Shown here in pieces: positions 11,439 through 20,189 of a stretch of 64,000 nt of DNA. Source of the stretch: Pectinophora gossypiella. Lineage: Eukaryota; Arthropoda; Insecta; Lepidoptera; Gelechiidae. Below the pieces are notes generated by a model. The model did no database searches and had not been told where the DNA came from. It saw only the letters and a list, made by a program, of their open reading frames with translations. Position numbers and translations under genes: made by a program. How positions within the stretch are numbered: the first letter of the stretch is position 1; every line of letters begins with the position of its first letter. The stretch covers positions 5,960,672-6,024,671 of the forward strand of contig NC_065405.1 in assembly GCF_024362695.1 (NCBI RefSeq), given 5' to 3'.

Positions 11439-11605
11439 GTAAGTTATTTTCTTTACATCTTTACATATCTTTATTCTTATCTTTATTCGAATTCTTTACA
11501 TCTTATAATCTTTATACTATTTCTTTACAAACTCTTTACAAACATTTTATTTACAAATCTTATACCCTAAAACTTTAACCTAATTTCTTGCAAAACAACG
11601 ACATA

Positions 11606-12547
11606 ATGTCGACTAAATCAGAGGTTGAGACTCAAAAAGTCAACCTCAACGTCCTAATAAAATTTATTAAACCTTATAACGGAAACAGGGACACATTACC
11701 TGCTTTCCTTACAAATTGCGACAGCGCAATATCTCTAGCTACCCCCGATCAGCAGTATATCATCTGCAAATACATCTTATCACAACTTGAGGGCAAGGCA
11801 CAAATCGTTTGTAGCTTAAAACAATTTGAAAATTGGAATGAACTCAAACGATTCCTTAAATCGACATTTGGAGAGAAAAAACATTCAAGCCACTTGCTTT
11901 ACGATCTACAAAATTGCAGACAGGGACATAACGAAACTGTCACGCAATATTCTATCCGACTTGACACGTGCCTAACACGTATACAGGCGGATATCCACTG
12001 TTCTTGTACCGACAATACGTTACTCCCTGGTGAGATTGCCGCAATGGAAAAGCTCGCCTTAAACACTTTCTGTATCGGGCTTCACCCTCATCTCGCCACA
12101 ATCCTAAGATGTCGAGATCCTCAGTCTCTAAAGGAGGCTGTAACTTATGCAATTGACGAAGAAAAATTGTTTAAGTTACCCACAACATCGAACCAAATTT
12201 CAAAATCTTGCTCAATATGTAACAAAACTGGTCATTCAGCATCAGTTTGCTACAATCGAAAACGGAATAACTTTCAAAAATCTTATCATGTGCCCCAACC
12301 TTCCACCTCTAATTCAAATTCTTCAAATTCTTCCGCGTCAAATCAAAAAATCTGTGCCTATTGCAAAAACATAGGTCATCATATAAATGAATGCCGCAAA
12401 CGTAACTACTACAATCAAATTCGTGCAAAAGGCAACAATAATAATAACGCGCAAACAAATTCACGTCCTCCACAAAATCCTAAACCCATAAACTATTGTG
12501 ACGAACAAATTTTCGATGAATCCGAGGACGATGAATCAAAAAACTAA
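11606..12547 (+). CDS. gag: Gag polyprotein
   Basis: This structural polyprotein has 313 residues from the ATG at 11606. An open frame extends a few codons upstream, but only to a TTG. The N-terminal ~190 residues fit the retrotransposon Gag/capsid fold (a stretch like WNELKRFLKSTFGEKK is typical). The C-terminal third holds two CCHC zinc knuckles, CSICNKTGHSASVC at about residues 202-215 and CAYCKNIGHHINEC at about 250-263, separated by a Ser/Asn-rich linker. These knuckles bind the genomic RNA for packaging. The C-terminus is acidic. The gene ends in TAA at 12545-12547, directly after a slippery A AAA AAC. Translation continues into pol by -1 frameshifting. Gypsy-type Gags usually lack such knuckles, so their presence is notable. 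Confidence 0.95.
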   Translation: MSTKSEVETQKVNLNVLIKFIKPYNGNRDTLPAFLTNCDSAISLATPDQQYIICKYILSQLEGKAQIVCSLKQFENWNELKRFLKSTFGEKKHSSHLLYDLQNCRQGHNETVTQYSIRLDTCLTRIQADIHCSCTDNTLLPGEIAAMEKLALNTFCIGLHPHLATILRCRDPQSLKEAVTYAIDEEKLFKLPTTSNQISKSCSICNKTGHSASVCYNRKRNNFQKSYHVPQPSTSNSNSSNSSASNQKICAYCKNIGHHINECRKRNYYNQIRAKGNNNNNAQTNSRPPQNPKPINYCDEQIFDESEDDESKN

Positions 12548-12597
12548 AAAGGATTTCAGTGGCGTGTCGTCTGAAATCCAGTCCCAAAAACGACACG
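12538..12597 (+). promoter_or_regulatory. -1 ribosomal frameshift cassette (slippery site + H-type pseudoknot)
   Basis: The heptamer A AAA AAC (12538-12544) is in gag phase and directly precedes the gag stop. After a 6-nt spacer comes stem 1, GGATTTCAG (12551-12559) with CTGAAATCC (12571-12579), 9 perfect pairs. Its loop holds CGTGTCGT (12563-12570), which pairs perfectly with ACGACACG (12590-12597) as stem 2, 8 pairs. Loops are 3, 0 and 10 nt. This is a textbook arrangement for programmed -1 frameshifting and moves ribosomes from the gag frame into the pol frame, which is exactly -1. Confidence 0.92.
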
Positions 12598-15500
12598 GTA
12601 AATACAAAATCTTGTGATGTGCCCAAACAGGTCATCAACGTCTCACATGAGACGAAACATACTAATTCTTATGCTAAATCTTCTACTAAATCTTATAATA
12701 CTAAATCTTGTCCTAAATCTTATAATGCTAAATCTTCTACTAAATCTTATAATGCTAAATCTTGTCCTAAATCTTATAATACTAAATCTTGTCCTAAATC
12801 TTATGATACTAAATCTTGTACTAAATCTTACGATACTAATTCTTATACTAAATCTTATAATACTAAATCTTATGATACTAATTCTTATACTAAATCTTAT
12901 ACTAATTCTTATCCTAAATCTTTTACTACATCTTGTGAAACAAACCTTCAAGACACGAACCCTAGTGTGTCTAAAAAGGATATCAAGGATGTCCCTGTCT
13001 ATGAGACAAATGTCCTTAATAAAAAAATATCATTGCCACATGCCTTTATAACCACAAGATATTCTAAAAAACCATTGTGTCTCTTAATTGATACTGGCGC
13101 AAGTGTCAGCATAATCAAACAATCGAGCCTATCAAAAGTGCCCGAACTTTCTGATGAAATAATCAAACTCAAAGGAATAAACGACAATGATTCTTATTGC
13201 GAAACTCTTGGTACTTTCCAAATGGAATTTAACCTATATGACTCTATCTTATCTTACAAATTCCACGTCATCAATGACGCAATAAATCTTGCAACTGATG
13301 GTATAATCGGTTCAGATTTCTTACATTTCTTTAAAACAAACATCGATTATAGCACAAAATCAATGTCCTTAAATGAGCATAAAATACAAATTCATTATAC
13401 TGCTCCCAAATATATAATACCAGCTCGTTCCGAGACTGTAATCGAATGCATCGTGTCAAATGACAAGTCCGAGTTGAATAAACTCAAGGAAGCACTCGTA
13501 CTAGATCACACTATATCCGAAGGTGTCTTTCTAGCCAATTGTATTGTCTCTTTAAAACGCAATAACAGAGTAAATGTATCTGTTCTTAATACGACAGATT
13601 CGCCTGTCGAAGTAAAAAACTTTAAAGTTCGCTTGACTCAAATTGACTTTGATGAATTCCACAAAAACTCATCTCAAGACGAACAAAATATCTTTAATAT
13701 GTCTTCAACATCGTCAAATCGCATAAATCGCGTTCTTGATCTCATAAGACATTCTCATCTAAACGAAGAAGAGAAAAAATCTCTTTTCGATTGTTGTTCC
13801 CAATACACTGATATCTTTTATCTTGAAGGCGACCCCCTGAGTCACACTAATGCTCTACAACATTCCATTAGTACTGGGAATAATCCGCCTATCTATGTGA
13901 AACCCTATCGCTTCCCGGAGTGTCACAAAAATGAAGTGGACACTCAAATTAAAAAGATGCTTGATCAAAATATTATTAAACCTTCTATTTCTCCTTGGAA
14001 TGCCCCTGTGTGGGTCGTACCTAAAAAAATGGACGCGTCAGGAAAACAAAAATGGCGTATAGTGATTGACTATAGACGCCTTAATGACGTCACTGTTTCG
14101 GAAGTGTACCCTATCCCTTTAATCACTGATATCCTTGATCAACTGGGACACTCCAAATATTTTAGCACCCTTGACTTAGTATCAGGTTTCCATCAGATCT
14201 GTCTTAGTCCTGACGACGCACAAAAAACAGGCTTTACCGTAGTGAACACAAGTGGTTCTGCAGGTCACTACGAATTTACTAGGATGCCCTTTGGTCTTAA
14301 AAATGCCCCTAGTACTTTTCAACGTCTCATGAACACTGTCCTTTCAGGTCTTCAAGGCCTACATTGCTATGTCTTTCTCGATGACTGTATTATATACAGT
14401 TCCGATCTCTCTTCTCACATCGAGAAACTTAAAATGGTATTTAATAGATTCCGAGAATTTAATCTCAAACTTCAACCCGATAAGTGCGAATTTCTTCGAC
14501 GTGAAGTCACTTATCTCGGACACATAATCACCGACAAAGGTGTATCTCCGAATCCGGACAAAGTCAAAGCTGTCCGCGAATTTCCAATTCCTAAAAATCC
14601 TAAAGACATTAAATCTTTCTTAGGTCTAGTCGGTTATTACCGTCGCTTTATTGAAAACTTTTCAAAAATTACCAAACCTCTTACATCCTTACTAAAAAAG
14701 GATACCACATTTCATTGGTCCGTAGAACAAGACCAAGCTTTCAATGTCTTAAAAGATAAATTAACTTCCGCTCCACTATTACAGTACCCCGACTTTTCCC
14801 AACCTTTTATCGTCACCACTGACGCAAGCAATTATGCAACCGGTGCTGTATTATCGCAAGGATCTATTGGCAAAGATAAACCTATTGCCTATGCCTCTCG
14901 AACTCTTAATAAACAAGAAGGCAATTATTCTACCACCGAAAAAGAACTACTAGCTATTCTTTTTGCGGTAAAAACATTTCGTCCTTACCTCTATGGTAAC
15001 AAATTCAAAATCGTAACTGATCACTGGCCCTTGGTTTGGCTTTTCAACGTCAAGGACCCCGGAAGCAGATTAATTCGTTGGCGCCTCAAACTAGAGGAAT
15101 ACGATTACGAAATTGTATACAAACAAGGCAAACTCAACTCAAACGCCGATGCCTTATCTCGAATCCCAATTCTTGCTATAAATAATGACTCTCTCAACAA
15201 TCTTTCTTTTGAGGTCTATTTTAAAAAGCGTTTTACTAATTCTTTACCAGATCCAAATACGCATATCGAAGAACATTCACAACCCTTACATCTTTCTAAA
15301 TACAACTCAATCGCCTGTCCAGTATCTCTTGATTTTGATAATTCTATGCCACATTGTGAAGAATTCTTATCGCAGGTAAATGACACCGCGACCTTACTCG
15401 CAGCTGAGCGATCACCGTGTACTGTACAATCAGTCACAATTAATAATAAAATCGTATACTTCTTATTCACAAAAGTCAACCACTTCGATGAGACAACTTA

Positions 15501-16743
15501 TAGATCTATCTATGATCTTCTAATGAAACTTAGAGATGAAATCTTAACCCAAAATCCAACTTTGACGGACTTAGCTATATCAGACTTTACTGATCCCTTT
15601 TCTAAACTCGTGTATACAAAAATCTACCTAATGATATCTCATATCTTTCATAACACTAATATAAAAATTCATATTTACAAAAACCAAATTATTTATCCTA
15701 CTCCAGCTGAAGTTCCTAAAATTCTTAAGGAAAATCACGATTCTCCTGTAGCCGGACACCCCGGAATCAAAAGAATGTACAATCGTATAAAAGAATCTTA
15801 TTACTGGAAGAGCATGCGTGCAGATATTGAACGATACGTCAAAAGCTGTAAGCTCTGTCAAGTAAATAAACCTTTACGTGCTTGTAATAAAGCTCCAATG
15901 GAAATAACATCCACAAGTACCAAACCCTTTGAACGTCTTGCATTAGATATTGTTGGTACTTTACCCGAAGCAGGTTTCCAAAGATTTAAATTCATTTTAA
16001 CTCTTCAGGATGATCTCACTAAATTCTCTTGTGTCTATCCTATGATCTCGTCCACAAGTGACGAAGTAGCCCGAAATCTAGTTCATTTTATGTCCTTATT
16101 TGGAACGCCTAAAATGATTCTAACTGATCTTGGCACTTGTTTTACTTCGGATCTTTTCAAACAAGTCACTGAAATCTTCAAAATCAAACCTTTATTTTCT
16201 ACCCCGTATCATCCCCAAACAAATGGCGCACTTGAACGAAGCCATGCTACTCTTAAAGAATATTTAAAATCTTTCGTAAATGACAATCAAAACGATTGGC
16301 ACTGTTACCTAGCCACAGCAGTGTTAGCGTACAATACAACCCCTCATAGTACTACACAGTACACCCCATTCGAACTTCTTTATGGTCATAAACCAACATT
16401 ACCAAGTTCTCTTTATGAAACTAATAATAGCACTACTTATCATGAGTATATACGTGCTCTTCTCTATAGAATGAAAGTTAGTAGAGAAAAAGCTTTACAA
16501 TTCATACAACAAAGTAAGGAAACGTCAAAACAAAATTATGACAATAATACGAGAAACATAATTTACAAAACCGGTGATATGGTATATTTAAAACACCATC
16601 ATCGACTTCGAAAAGCACTTTCCCCGATTTGGAAAGGCCCTTATAAAATAATAAAAGTTCATAATAAACATAATGTGACTCTTCAAATAAATCGTAAACA
16701 TGTCAAATACCATACTAATCTCATAAAACCAGCGCATTCTTAA
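12544..16743 (+). CDS. pol: Pol polyprotein (protease, reverse transcriptase, RNase H, integrase), expressed by -1 frameshift
   Basis: 1399 codons from the first codon read after the frameshift. The frame has no ATG at its start, only GTG at 12559, which fits expression as Gag-Pol. Domains in order: a Lys/Ser-rich tandem-repeat linker (~residues 40-129); aspartic protease with LIDTGAS (Asp ~183); reverse transcriptase with LDLVSGFHQ (Asp ~544) and VFLDD (Asp ~613-614); RNase H with TTDASN (Asp ~760) and VTDHWPL; integrase with HHCC zinc finger (His ~1065 and 1072, Cys ~1102 and 1105), catalytic Asp ~1135, Asp ~1195 and Glu ~1231 (D,D35E), then a GPY/F module (GPY ~1365). All key residues are present and there are no internal stops. 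It processes Gag, copies the RNA and integrates the DNA. The C-terminal end overlaps the splice-acceptor region of env. Confidence 0.96.
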   Translation, partial: LKRISVACRLKSSPKNDTVNTKSCDVPKQVINVSHETKHTNSYAKSSTKSYNTKSCPKSYNAKSSTKSYNAKSCPKSYNTKSCPKSYDTKSCTKSYDTNSYTKSYNTKSYDTNSYTKSYTNSYPKSFTTSCETNLQDTNPSVSKKDIKDVPVYETNVLNKKISLPHAFITTRYSKKPLCLLIDTGASVSIIKQSSLSKVPELSDEIIKLKGINDNDSYCETLGTFQMEFNLYDSILSYKFHVINDAINLATDGIIGSDFLHFFKTNIDYSTKSMSLNEHKIQIHYTAPKYIIPARSETVIECIVSNDKSELNKLKEALVLDHTISEGVFLANCIVSLKRNNRVNVSVLNTTDSPVEVKNFKVRLTQIDFDEFHKNSSQDEQNIFNMSSTSSNRINRVLDLIRHSHLNEEEKKSLFDCCSQYTDIFYLEGDPLSHTNALQHSISTGNNPPIYVKPYRFPECHKNEVDTQIKKMLDQNIIKPSISPWNAPVWVVPKKMDASGKQKWRIVIDYRRLNDVTVSEVYPIPLITDILDQLGHSKYFSTLDLVSGFHQICLSPDDAQKTGFTVVNTSGSAGHYEFTRMPFGLKNAPSTFQRLMNTVLSGLQGLHCYVFLDDCIIYSSDLSSHIEKLKMVFNRFREFNLKLQPDKCEFLRREVTYLGHIITDKGVSPNPDKVKAVREFPIPKNPKDIKSFLGLVGYYRRFIENFSKITKPLTSLLKKDTTFHWSVEQDQAFNVLKDKLTSAPLLQYPDFSQPFIVTTDASNYATGAVLSQGSIGKDKPIAYASRTLNKQEGNYSTTEKELLAILFAVKTFRPYLYGNKFKIVTDHWPLVWLFNVKDPGSRLIRWRLKLEEYDYEIVYKQGKLNSNADALSRIPILAINNDSLNNLSFEVYFKKRFTNSLPDPNTHIEEHSQPLHLSKYNSIACPVSLDFDNSMPHCEEFLSQVNDTATLLAAERSPCTVQSVTINNKIVYFLFTKVNHFDETTYRSIYDLLMKLRDEILTQNPTLTDLAISDFTDPFSKLVYTKIYLMISHIFHNTNIKIHIYKNQIIYPTPAEVPKILKENHDSPVAGHPGIKRMYNRIKESYYWKSMRADIERYVKSCKLCQVNKPLRACNKAPMEITSTSTKPFERLALDIVGTLPEAGFQRFKFILTLQDDLTKFSCVYPMISSTSDEVARNLVHFMSLFGTPKMILTDLGTCFTSDLFKQVTEIFKIKPLFSTPYHPQTNGALERSHATLKEYLKSFVNDNQNDWHCYLATAVLAYNTTPHSTTQYTPFELLYGHKPTLPSSLYETNNSTTYHEYIRALLYRMKVSREKALQFIQQSKETSKQNYDNNTRNIIYKTGDMVYLKHHHRLRKALSPIWKGPYKIIKVHNKHNVTLQINRKHVKYHTNLIKPAHS
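12661..12930 (+). repeat. 27-bp-period minisatellite inside pol (Lys-Ser-rich linker)
   Basis: Units alternate 15 + 12 bp around the motif CTAAATCTT (for example CTAAATCTTATAATACTAAA), giving peptide blocks such as TKSYNTKSCPKSYNAKSS. Because the period is a multiple of three, the reading frame is kept; two plus frames and one minus frame are open across it. It lies between the frameshift site and the protease. Late units are more degenerate (TNSYTKSY types). Confidence 0.9.
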
Positions 16744-16750
16744 CATAACT

Positions 16751-16765
16751 TTAAATTCTTTCAGG
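16751..16765 (+). promoter_or_regulatory. Splice acceptor for env mRNA
   Basis: TTAAATTCTTTCAG followed by G, with the junction at 16764/16765, lies 21 bases after the pol stop. A pyrimidine-rich run leads into CAG. The env frame has no usable ATG at its start, so an upstream exon is needed, and the donor at 11438/11439 provides the right phase. Confidence 0.7.
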
Positions 16766-18658
16766 TTATTATGTCATGGAGCACTCGCCGAATCGCAAGT
16801 CACTCCAATTATACACAGTCCTGGTCTTTATTTTGACCCTACGACGAATATTTATTTCTATAATGATTATTGGAAAGTAGTAACTCATGTCGATATTCAC
16901 TCGATAGAACCTCATCTTAACAATATAGACAAACTCATCGTACAAACTTCTCTTCTCTGTACAAAAATCCAACATGAAGATTACTCAAACTGTAAGGATA
17001 TCTTCAGTCCTATAGAAGTCTTATTAGAATCGAACTACGTCAAAAGTCATTCTCTGTCTCATATTATCTCTCAAGATGTTCCATCTCGCTTCAAAAGGTC
17101 ACTCGAATTTGGAGGCGAAATACTTAAATTTTTCTTTGGCACTCTCGACGCTGATGATGCGCGAAAATACGATTCCGCCATTAACTCGTTTCAAAATAAT
17201 GAACATGAAATCTTCAATCTCATGAAAGAAAATATTCATGTAGTTAAATCATCAATAACTTCTTTTAACTCAACTATTAGTAAATTGAATCAAAACGAAT
17301 TAAAATTAAACTCGCAAATTGACAAACTAAACGAAATCTTATCTTCCACTGTAAGAAGTAATAATAATCTAATTTATATTTCACGACTTAACATTTTTAT
17401 AAACATTATTGAAGGATCGTTATTGACTATTTCTAATTTCTTAGACTCTATCATTAATGCAATTTTATTTGCGAAGGTAAATGTATTACACCCTTCTATT
17501 TTAAGTCCTACTAATCTTTTTAATGAACTGTCTAAACGAAGCAGTTCTGTAGATAATAAACTGGACTTCCCAGTTCCTTTAAACTTAGATAATATACATA
17601 CCCTTATGGATGTATCTAAACTAATCTCTTATTATTATAATAATAAAATAATTTTTATTATACAAATTCCTCTTATATCTCCTATTAAGTATGTTGTTTA
17701 TAAAACGATTCCATTGCCAACTCCTCATGAAAAAACAAATCCTAATACTTTTGCTCTAATTACCCCTACTAAATCTTATATTGCGTTAACAGATGATAGA
17801 TCACATTACTCTTTATTAGATAACATGCAACAATGCTCTGTGTTAAATAATGAATATTCTATTTGCCCATTAGAAAACATATTCTCTAGTGTTACAAATC
17901 CATGTTGTGAAACTAAGCTATTAACGGAAGTAACCTTATCTCTTCCTGATGAATGTAATTCTAAAATGTTATATGGTCTTATTGATATATGGCAAAAACT
18001 TAAAAATAATAGATGGATATTTGTTCAATCTAAAACTAGCAAATTAACTTTGAAGTGTAATAACGAAATGAAGGATTATTCTATTTCTGGAACCGGTATC
18101 TTAACTCTAGAAGAAAATTGTATTGGTTTTTCTAAGACTATACGGTTAGAACCGTCCACTGTAACCAACATAGCTATCAATAATTATTTTAATATTGATT
18201 TTGACATCATTCAAGATGATTGTTGTAAAAAGGATAATGTAAACAAGTCGATTCCTCTTTTATCTCCTTTAACTCTTAGTAATATTGACTTAGATTCTTT
18301 AAAACATTCATACAAACAACTTGACGATCTTGAACGTGACATCCACAGGATAAAAAACGAATCGTACTTTACTAAATATGCACATTATTATTCTTCATTC
18401 TCTATTTTTTGTATTTGTCTTATATTCCTTTACTTTGGTTACAAACTATATAACTATTGTTATAAAAACTATAAAAATCATAATTCAAACTGTTGTATAC
18501 AGATCTTTAATCAATGTACTACCACTCGCAAGAAGATGGTTGGATCTAATGTTACGAATTCCATTGAACTGAATGAAATTTCGGAAGCTTCAATTGAACC
18601 CGTTTATGGGACAATAAACAAAACAAACACGTATAAAAGGAATATTGATAATAATTGA
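16765..18658 (+). CDS. env: Envelope protein, main exon (baculovirus F-like fusion protein)
   Basis: The open frame covers this whole exon and ends TGA at 18656-18658. With the 23-nt leader exon the protein would be 638 residues, the size of baculovirus F and errantivirus Env proteins. A furin-type site RFKR (17087-17098) separates a small surface part (~110 residues) from a large fusion part. The sequence just after it has the G-rich start and KFFFGTLDADD block typical of the F-family fusion peptide. A heptad-like segment with LNQNELKLNSQIDKLNEIL lies near 17281-17340. A single membrane helix is at 18386-18442, followed by a ~70-residue cytoplasmic tail. An ATG at 17222 is internal and not the real start. 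The gene is uninterrupted. Confidence 0.9.
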
Positions 18659-18960
18659 ACTTAACTTACTTAGCTTATTCTAATTCTTAATCGTTTAATC
18701 TTATCTTAAAATGTTTCTATTTCTTATACTAATGTACTTTAGTTCCTAGCTTATACTATTCCTTAATTGTTTAATTCTTTTGTTTAAAATGTTCTTACTT
18801 AAGACTATCTTTCTTATAACGTTTATCTTAAATCTTATAATCTTATATTTTATAATCTTAAATCTTATACTTTACATTGTTACAAGCAAATCTCTGTCTT
18901 TTGATAACGTCGTACTTTTTCTTAACTTCGCTTCATCTCTTTACCATAAAGCTCAGTTTT
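18659..18960 (+). other. Retroviral 3' untranslated region
   Basis: Very AT-rich sequence rich in TCTTA and CTTATAATCTT between env and the polypurine tract. A 60-codon ORF in it (18780-18962) is low-complexity and not credible. Confidence 0.7.
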
Positions 18961-18971
18961 AAGGGGGGAGA
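18961..18971 (+). other. Polypurine tract
   Basis: AAGGGGGGAGA abuts the first base of the 3' LTR (18972). It resists RNase H and primes plus-strand synthesis. Confidence 0.93.
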
Positions 18972-19237
18972 TGTTATATCCTAATTTAATACTAAAGAAT
19001 TGCAACATCGACAATATTCATTTTCACAAGGAACTTCAACGTAAACAAATTCATTTTAATAAAACTCTTTTGCATCGATACGATAGTCAGTCAGCCTTTA
19101 ACCGCGCGCGAATAGAGTCGTCAGAAATCAGAGAATTGCTTCATATAATTCTTTGTACTTTCTATAATAAAGTGTTTTTATCGTAGTTAATTAAAAAGTG
19201 TTTTTTTAAAAAAGACTGATACCAGCCGCTCCTAACA
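18972..19237 (+). repeat. 3' LTR (266 bp)
   Basis: It matches the 5' LTR base for base except for one extra T in the run before ATCGTAG. It carries the same Inr (19087-19092), DPE (19116-19121) and AATAAA signals, and could start transcription into the flanking DNA. Confidence 0.96.
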
Positions 19238-19264
19238 GTACGTACGTACTTAAGTACGTACATT
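19238..19264. repeat. Right target-site duplication inside a (GTAC)n palindrome
   Basis: GTAC at 19238-19241 is the duplicated target. It is followed by two more GTAC, TTAA and two GTAC. The 20 bases at 19242-19261 form a perfect palindrome centred on TTAA. The provirus therefore entered the edge of a palindromic, self-complementary site. Confidence 0.8.
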
Positions 19265-19278
19265 AAGTATGTATTAGT

Positions 19279-19440
19279 ACGGCTTTGAAATATACTACTC
19301 TGGGCGACATTCCACTCGCGTCAGACAGAGTATTGCGGGGCGGAAGGCAAGAGGGAAACCACTGCCCTATTTTTCAATCAAAAAGCAGCATGGAGAATGC
19401 TACACCGACAAGAGCGTAGCTCTTAAATTAGTGATGATGA
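19279..19440 (+). repeat. Dispersed repeat ending in a LINE-derived tail
   Basis: The block GCGGGGCGGAAGGCAAGAGG, then AAACCACTGCCCTATTTTTC, then TGGAGAATGCTACACCGACA ends with a GATGATGAG run. Its 3' part matches the last codons of the RTE-type ORF2 found on the other strand at 19972. It is either a SINE that borrowed a LINE tail or a deleted LINE copy. Confidence 0.5.
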
Positions 19441-19971
19441 GTACTTACATGGTTAAATATCGTGAACACTTGATTAGAACCGTTAGGTATAGTAAATTGA
19501 CAAAATAATCAATAGTACTTATATTATATACATGAAGTCTAGGTATCTCTATTTACCTGATACTTTGTCCAAAAACTGAAATTCTGATTGATAAGATACA
19601 TCAGCCAAATAATACAAATTCAAGTATCAATAATCAGGAACAAACTGACAACGACATTCCTCAAGTTTTATTATACTTCCTTACGTTTTCGTAAATATAA
19701 TTAATCAATCGAAGTAAAATTTATGTTCTAATAATGAACCTTTATTTAAATTATTTAAACTCGGTGTCTTTGAATTACAGCTTATACTACGCACCCTGCT
19801 GCGAGCGGTAACAACATAAAAAGACCACCTTAATTGAAAACTATAAAAAATAGATAAATACCTACCTACCTTATATATCAGTTTAATAAAATACTTGTTA
19901 CACACCTAAATATTTGTTTTATAAAAGAAATACTCGGAAATTATGCTATACTATGAATCATCTTCACTACT

Positions 19972-20184
19972 TTAAGAGCCACGCTCTTGTCTTTGTAGCA
20001 TTCTCCATTCTTGTCTATCAAAGACCAATTCCTTCACCTCCTTATAAGACACGACGTTCGCCTTCTCTTTAATCTGTTCCATGTAAGCTCTTCTTGGTCT
20101 TCCCCTTCCTCTCTTTCCCTGTAGCTTCCCTTCTATGATGTTTTTAATAAATTCGTCGTGTATAATACTATGAATAGATAGTTT
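19972..20184 (-). pseudogene. RTE-type LINE ORF2, C-terminal fragment
   Basis: About 71 codons are open on the minus strand and end in TAA at 19972-19974. They contain GKRGRGRPRRAYMEQIKEKA and a terminal EWRMLQRQERGS, the typical end of lepidopteran RTE-like ORF2 (a basic GRGRP motif followed by WRxLxxxER). The reverse transcriptase part is missing, so the copy is dead. The retained frame suggests it is fairly young. Confidence 0.7.
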
Positions 20185-20189
20185 AAAAA

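Larger units (their letters stand above)
10559..19237 (+). mobile_element. Complete endogenous retrovirus / Ty3-gypsy errantivirus-type LTR element
   Basis: This 8679-bp provirus has TG...CA LTRs (TGTTA/TAACA ends) and a 4-bp GTAC duplication on each side (10555-10558 and 19238-19241). The order is PBS, leader, gag, pol (protease, reverse transcriptase, RNase H, integrase), env, polypurine tract and LTR. Having all three genes open, plus an F-protein-like env, places it with insect errantiviruses (the gypsy/TED type). All genes are uninterrupted and the LTRs differ by a single-base indel, so insertion was recent and the copy may still be active. Two CCHC knuckles in Gag and the tRNA-Leu PBS mark it off from gypsy itself. 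Confidence 0.96.

Noticed and set aside
12643..12951. Reverse-strand ORF inside pol rich in RFSIIRF
   Set aside because: Shadow of the 27-bp repeat; low complexity and antisense to a clearly real gene.
12614..13051. Plus-strand ORF rich in LNLIMLNL
   Set aside because: Out-of-frame reading of the same repeat tract.
17222..18658. Env starting at the ATG at 17222
   Set aside because: The frame is open well upstream and includes the furin site and fusion peptide before this ATG; starting here would remove them.
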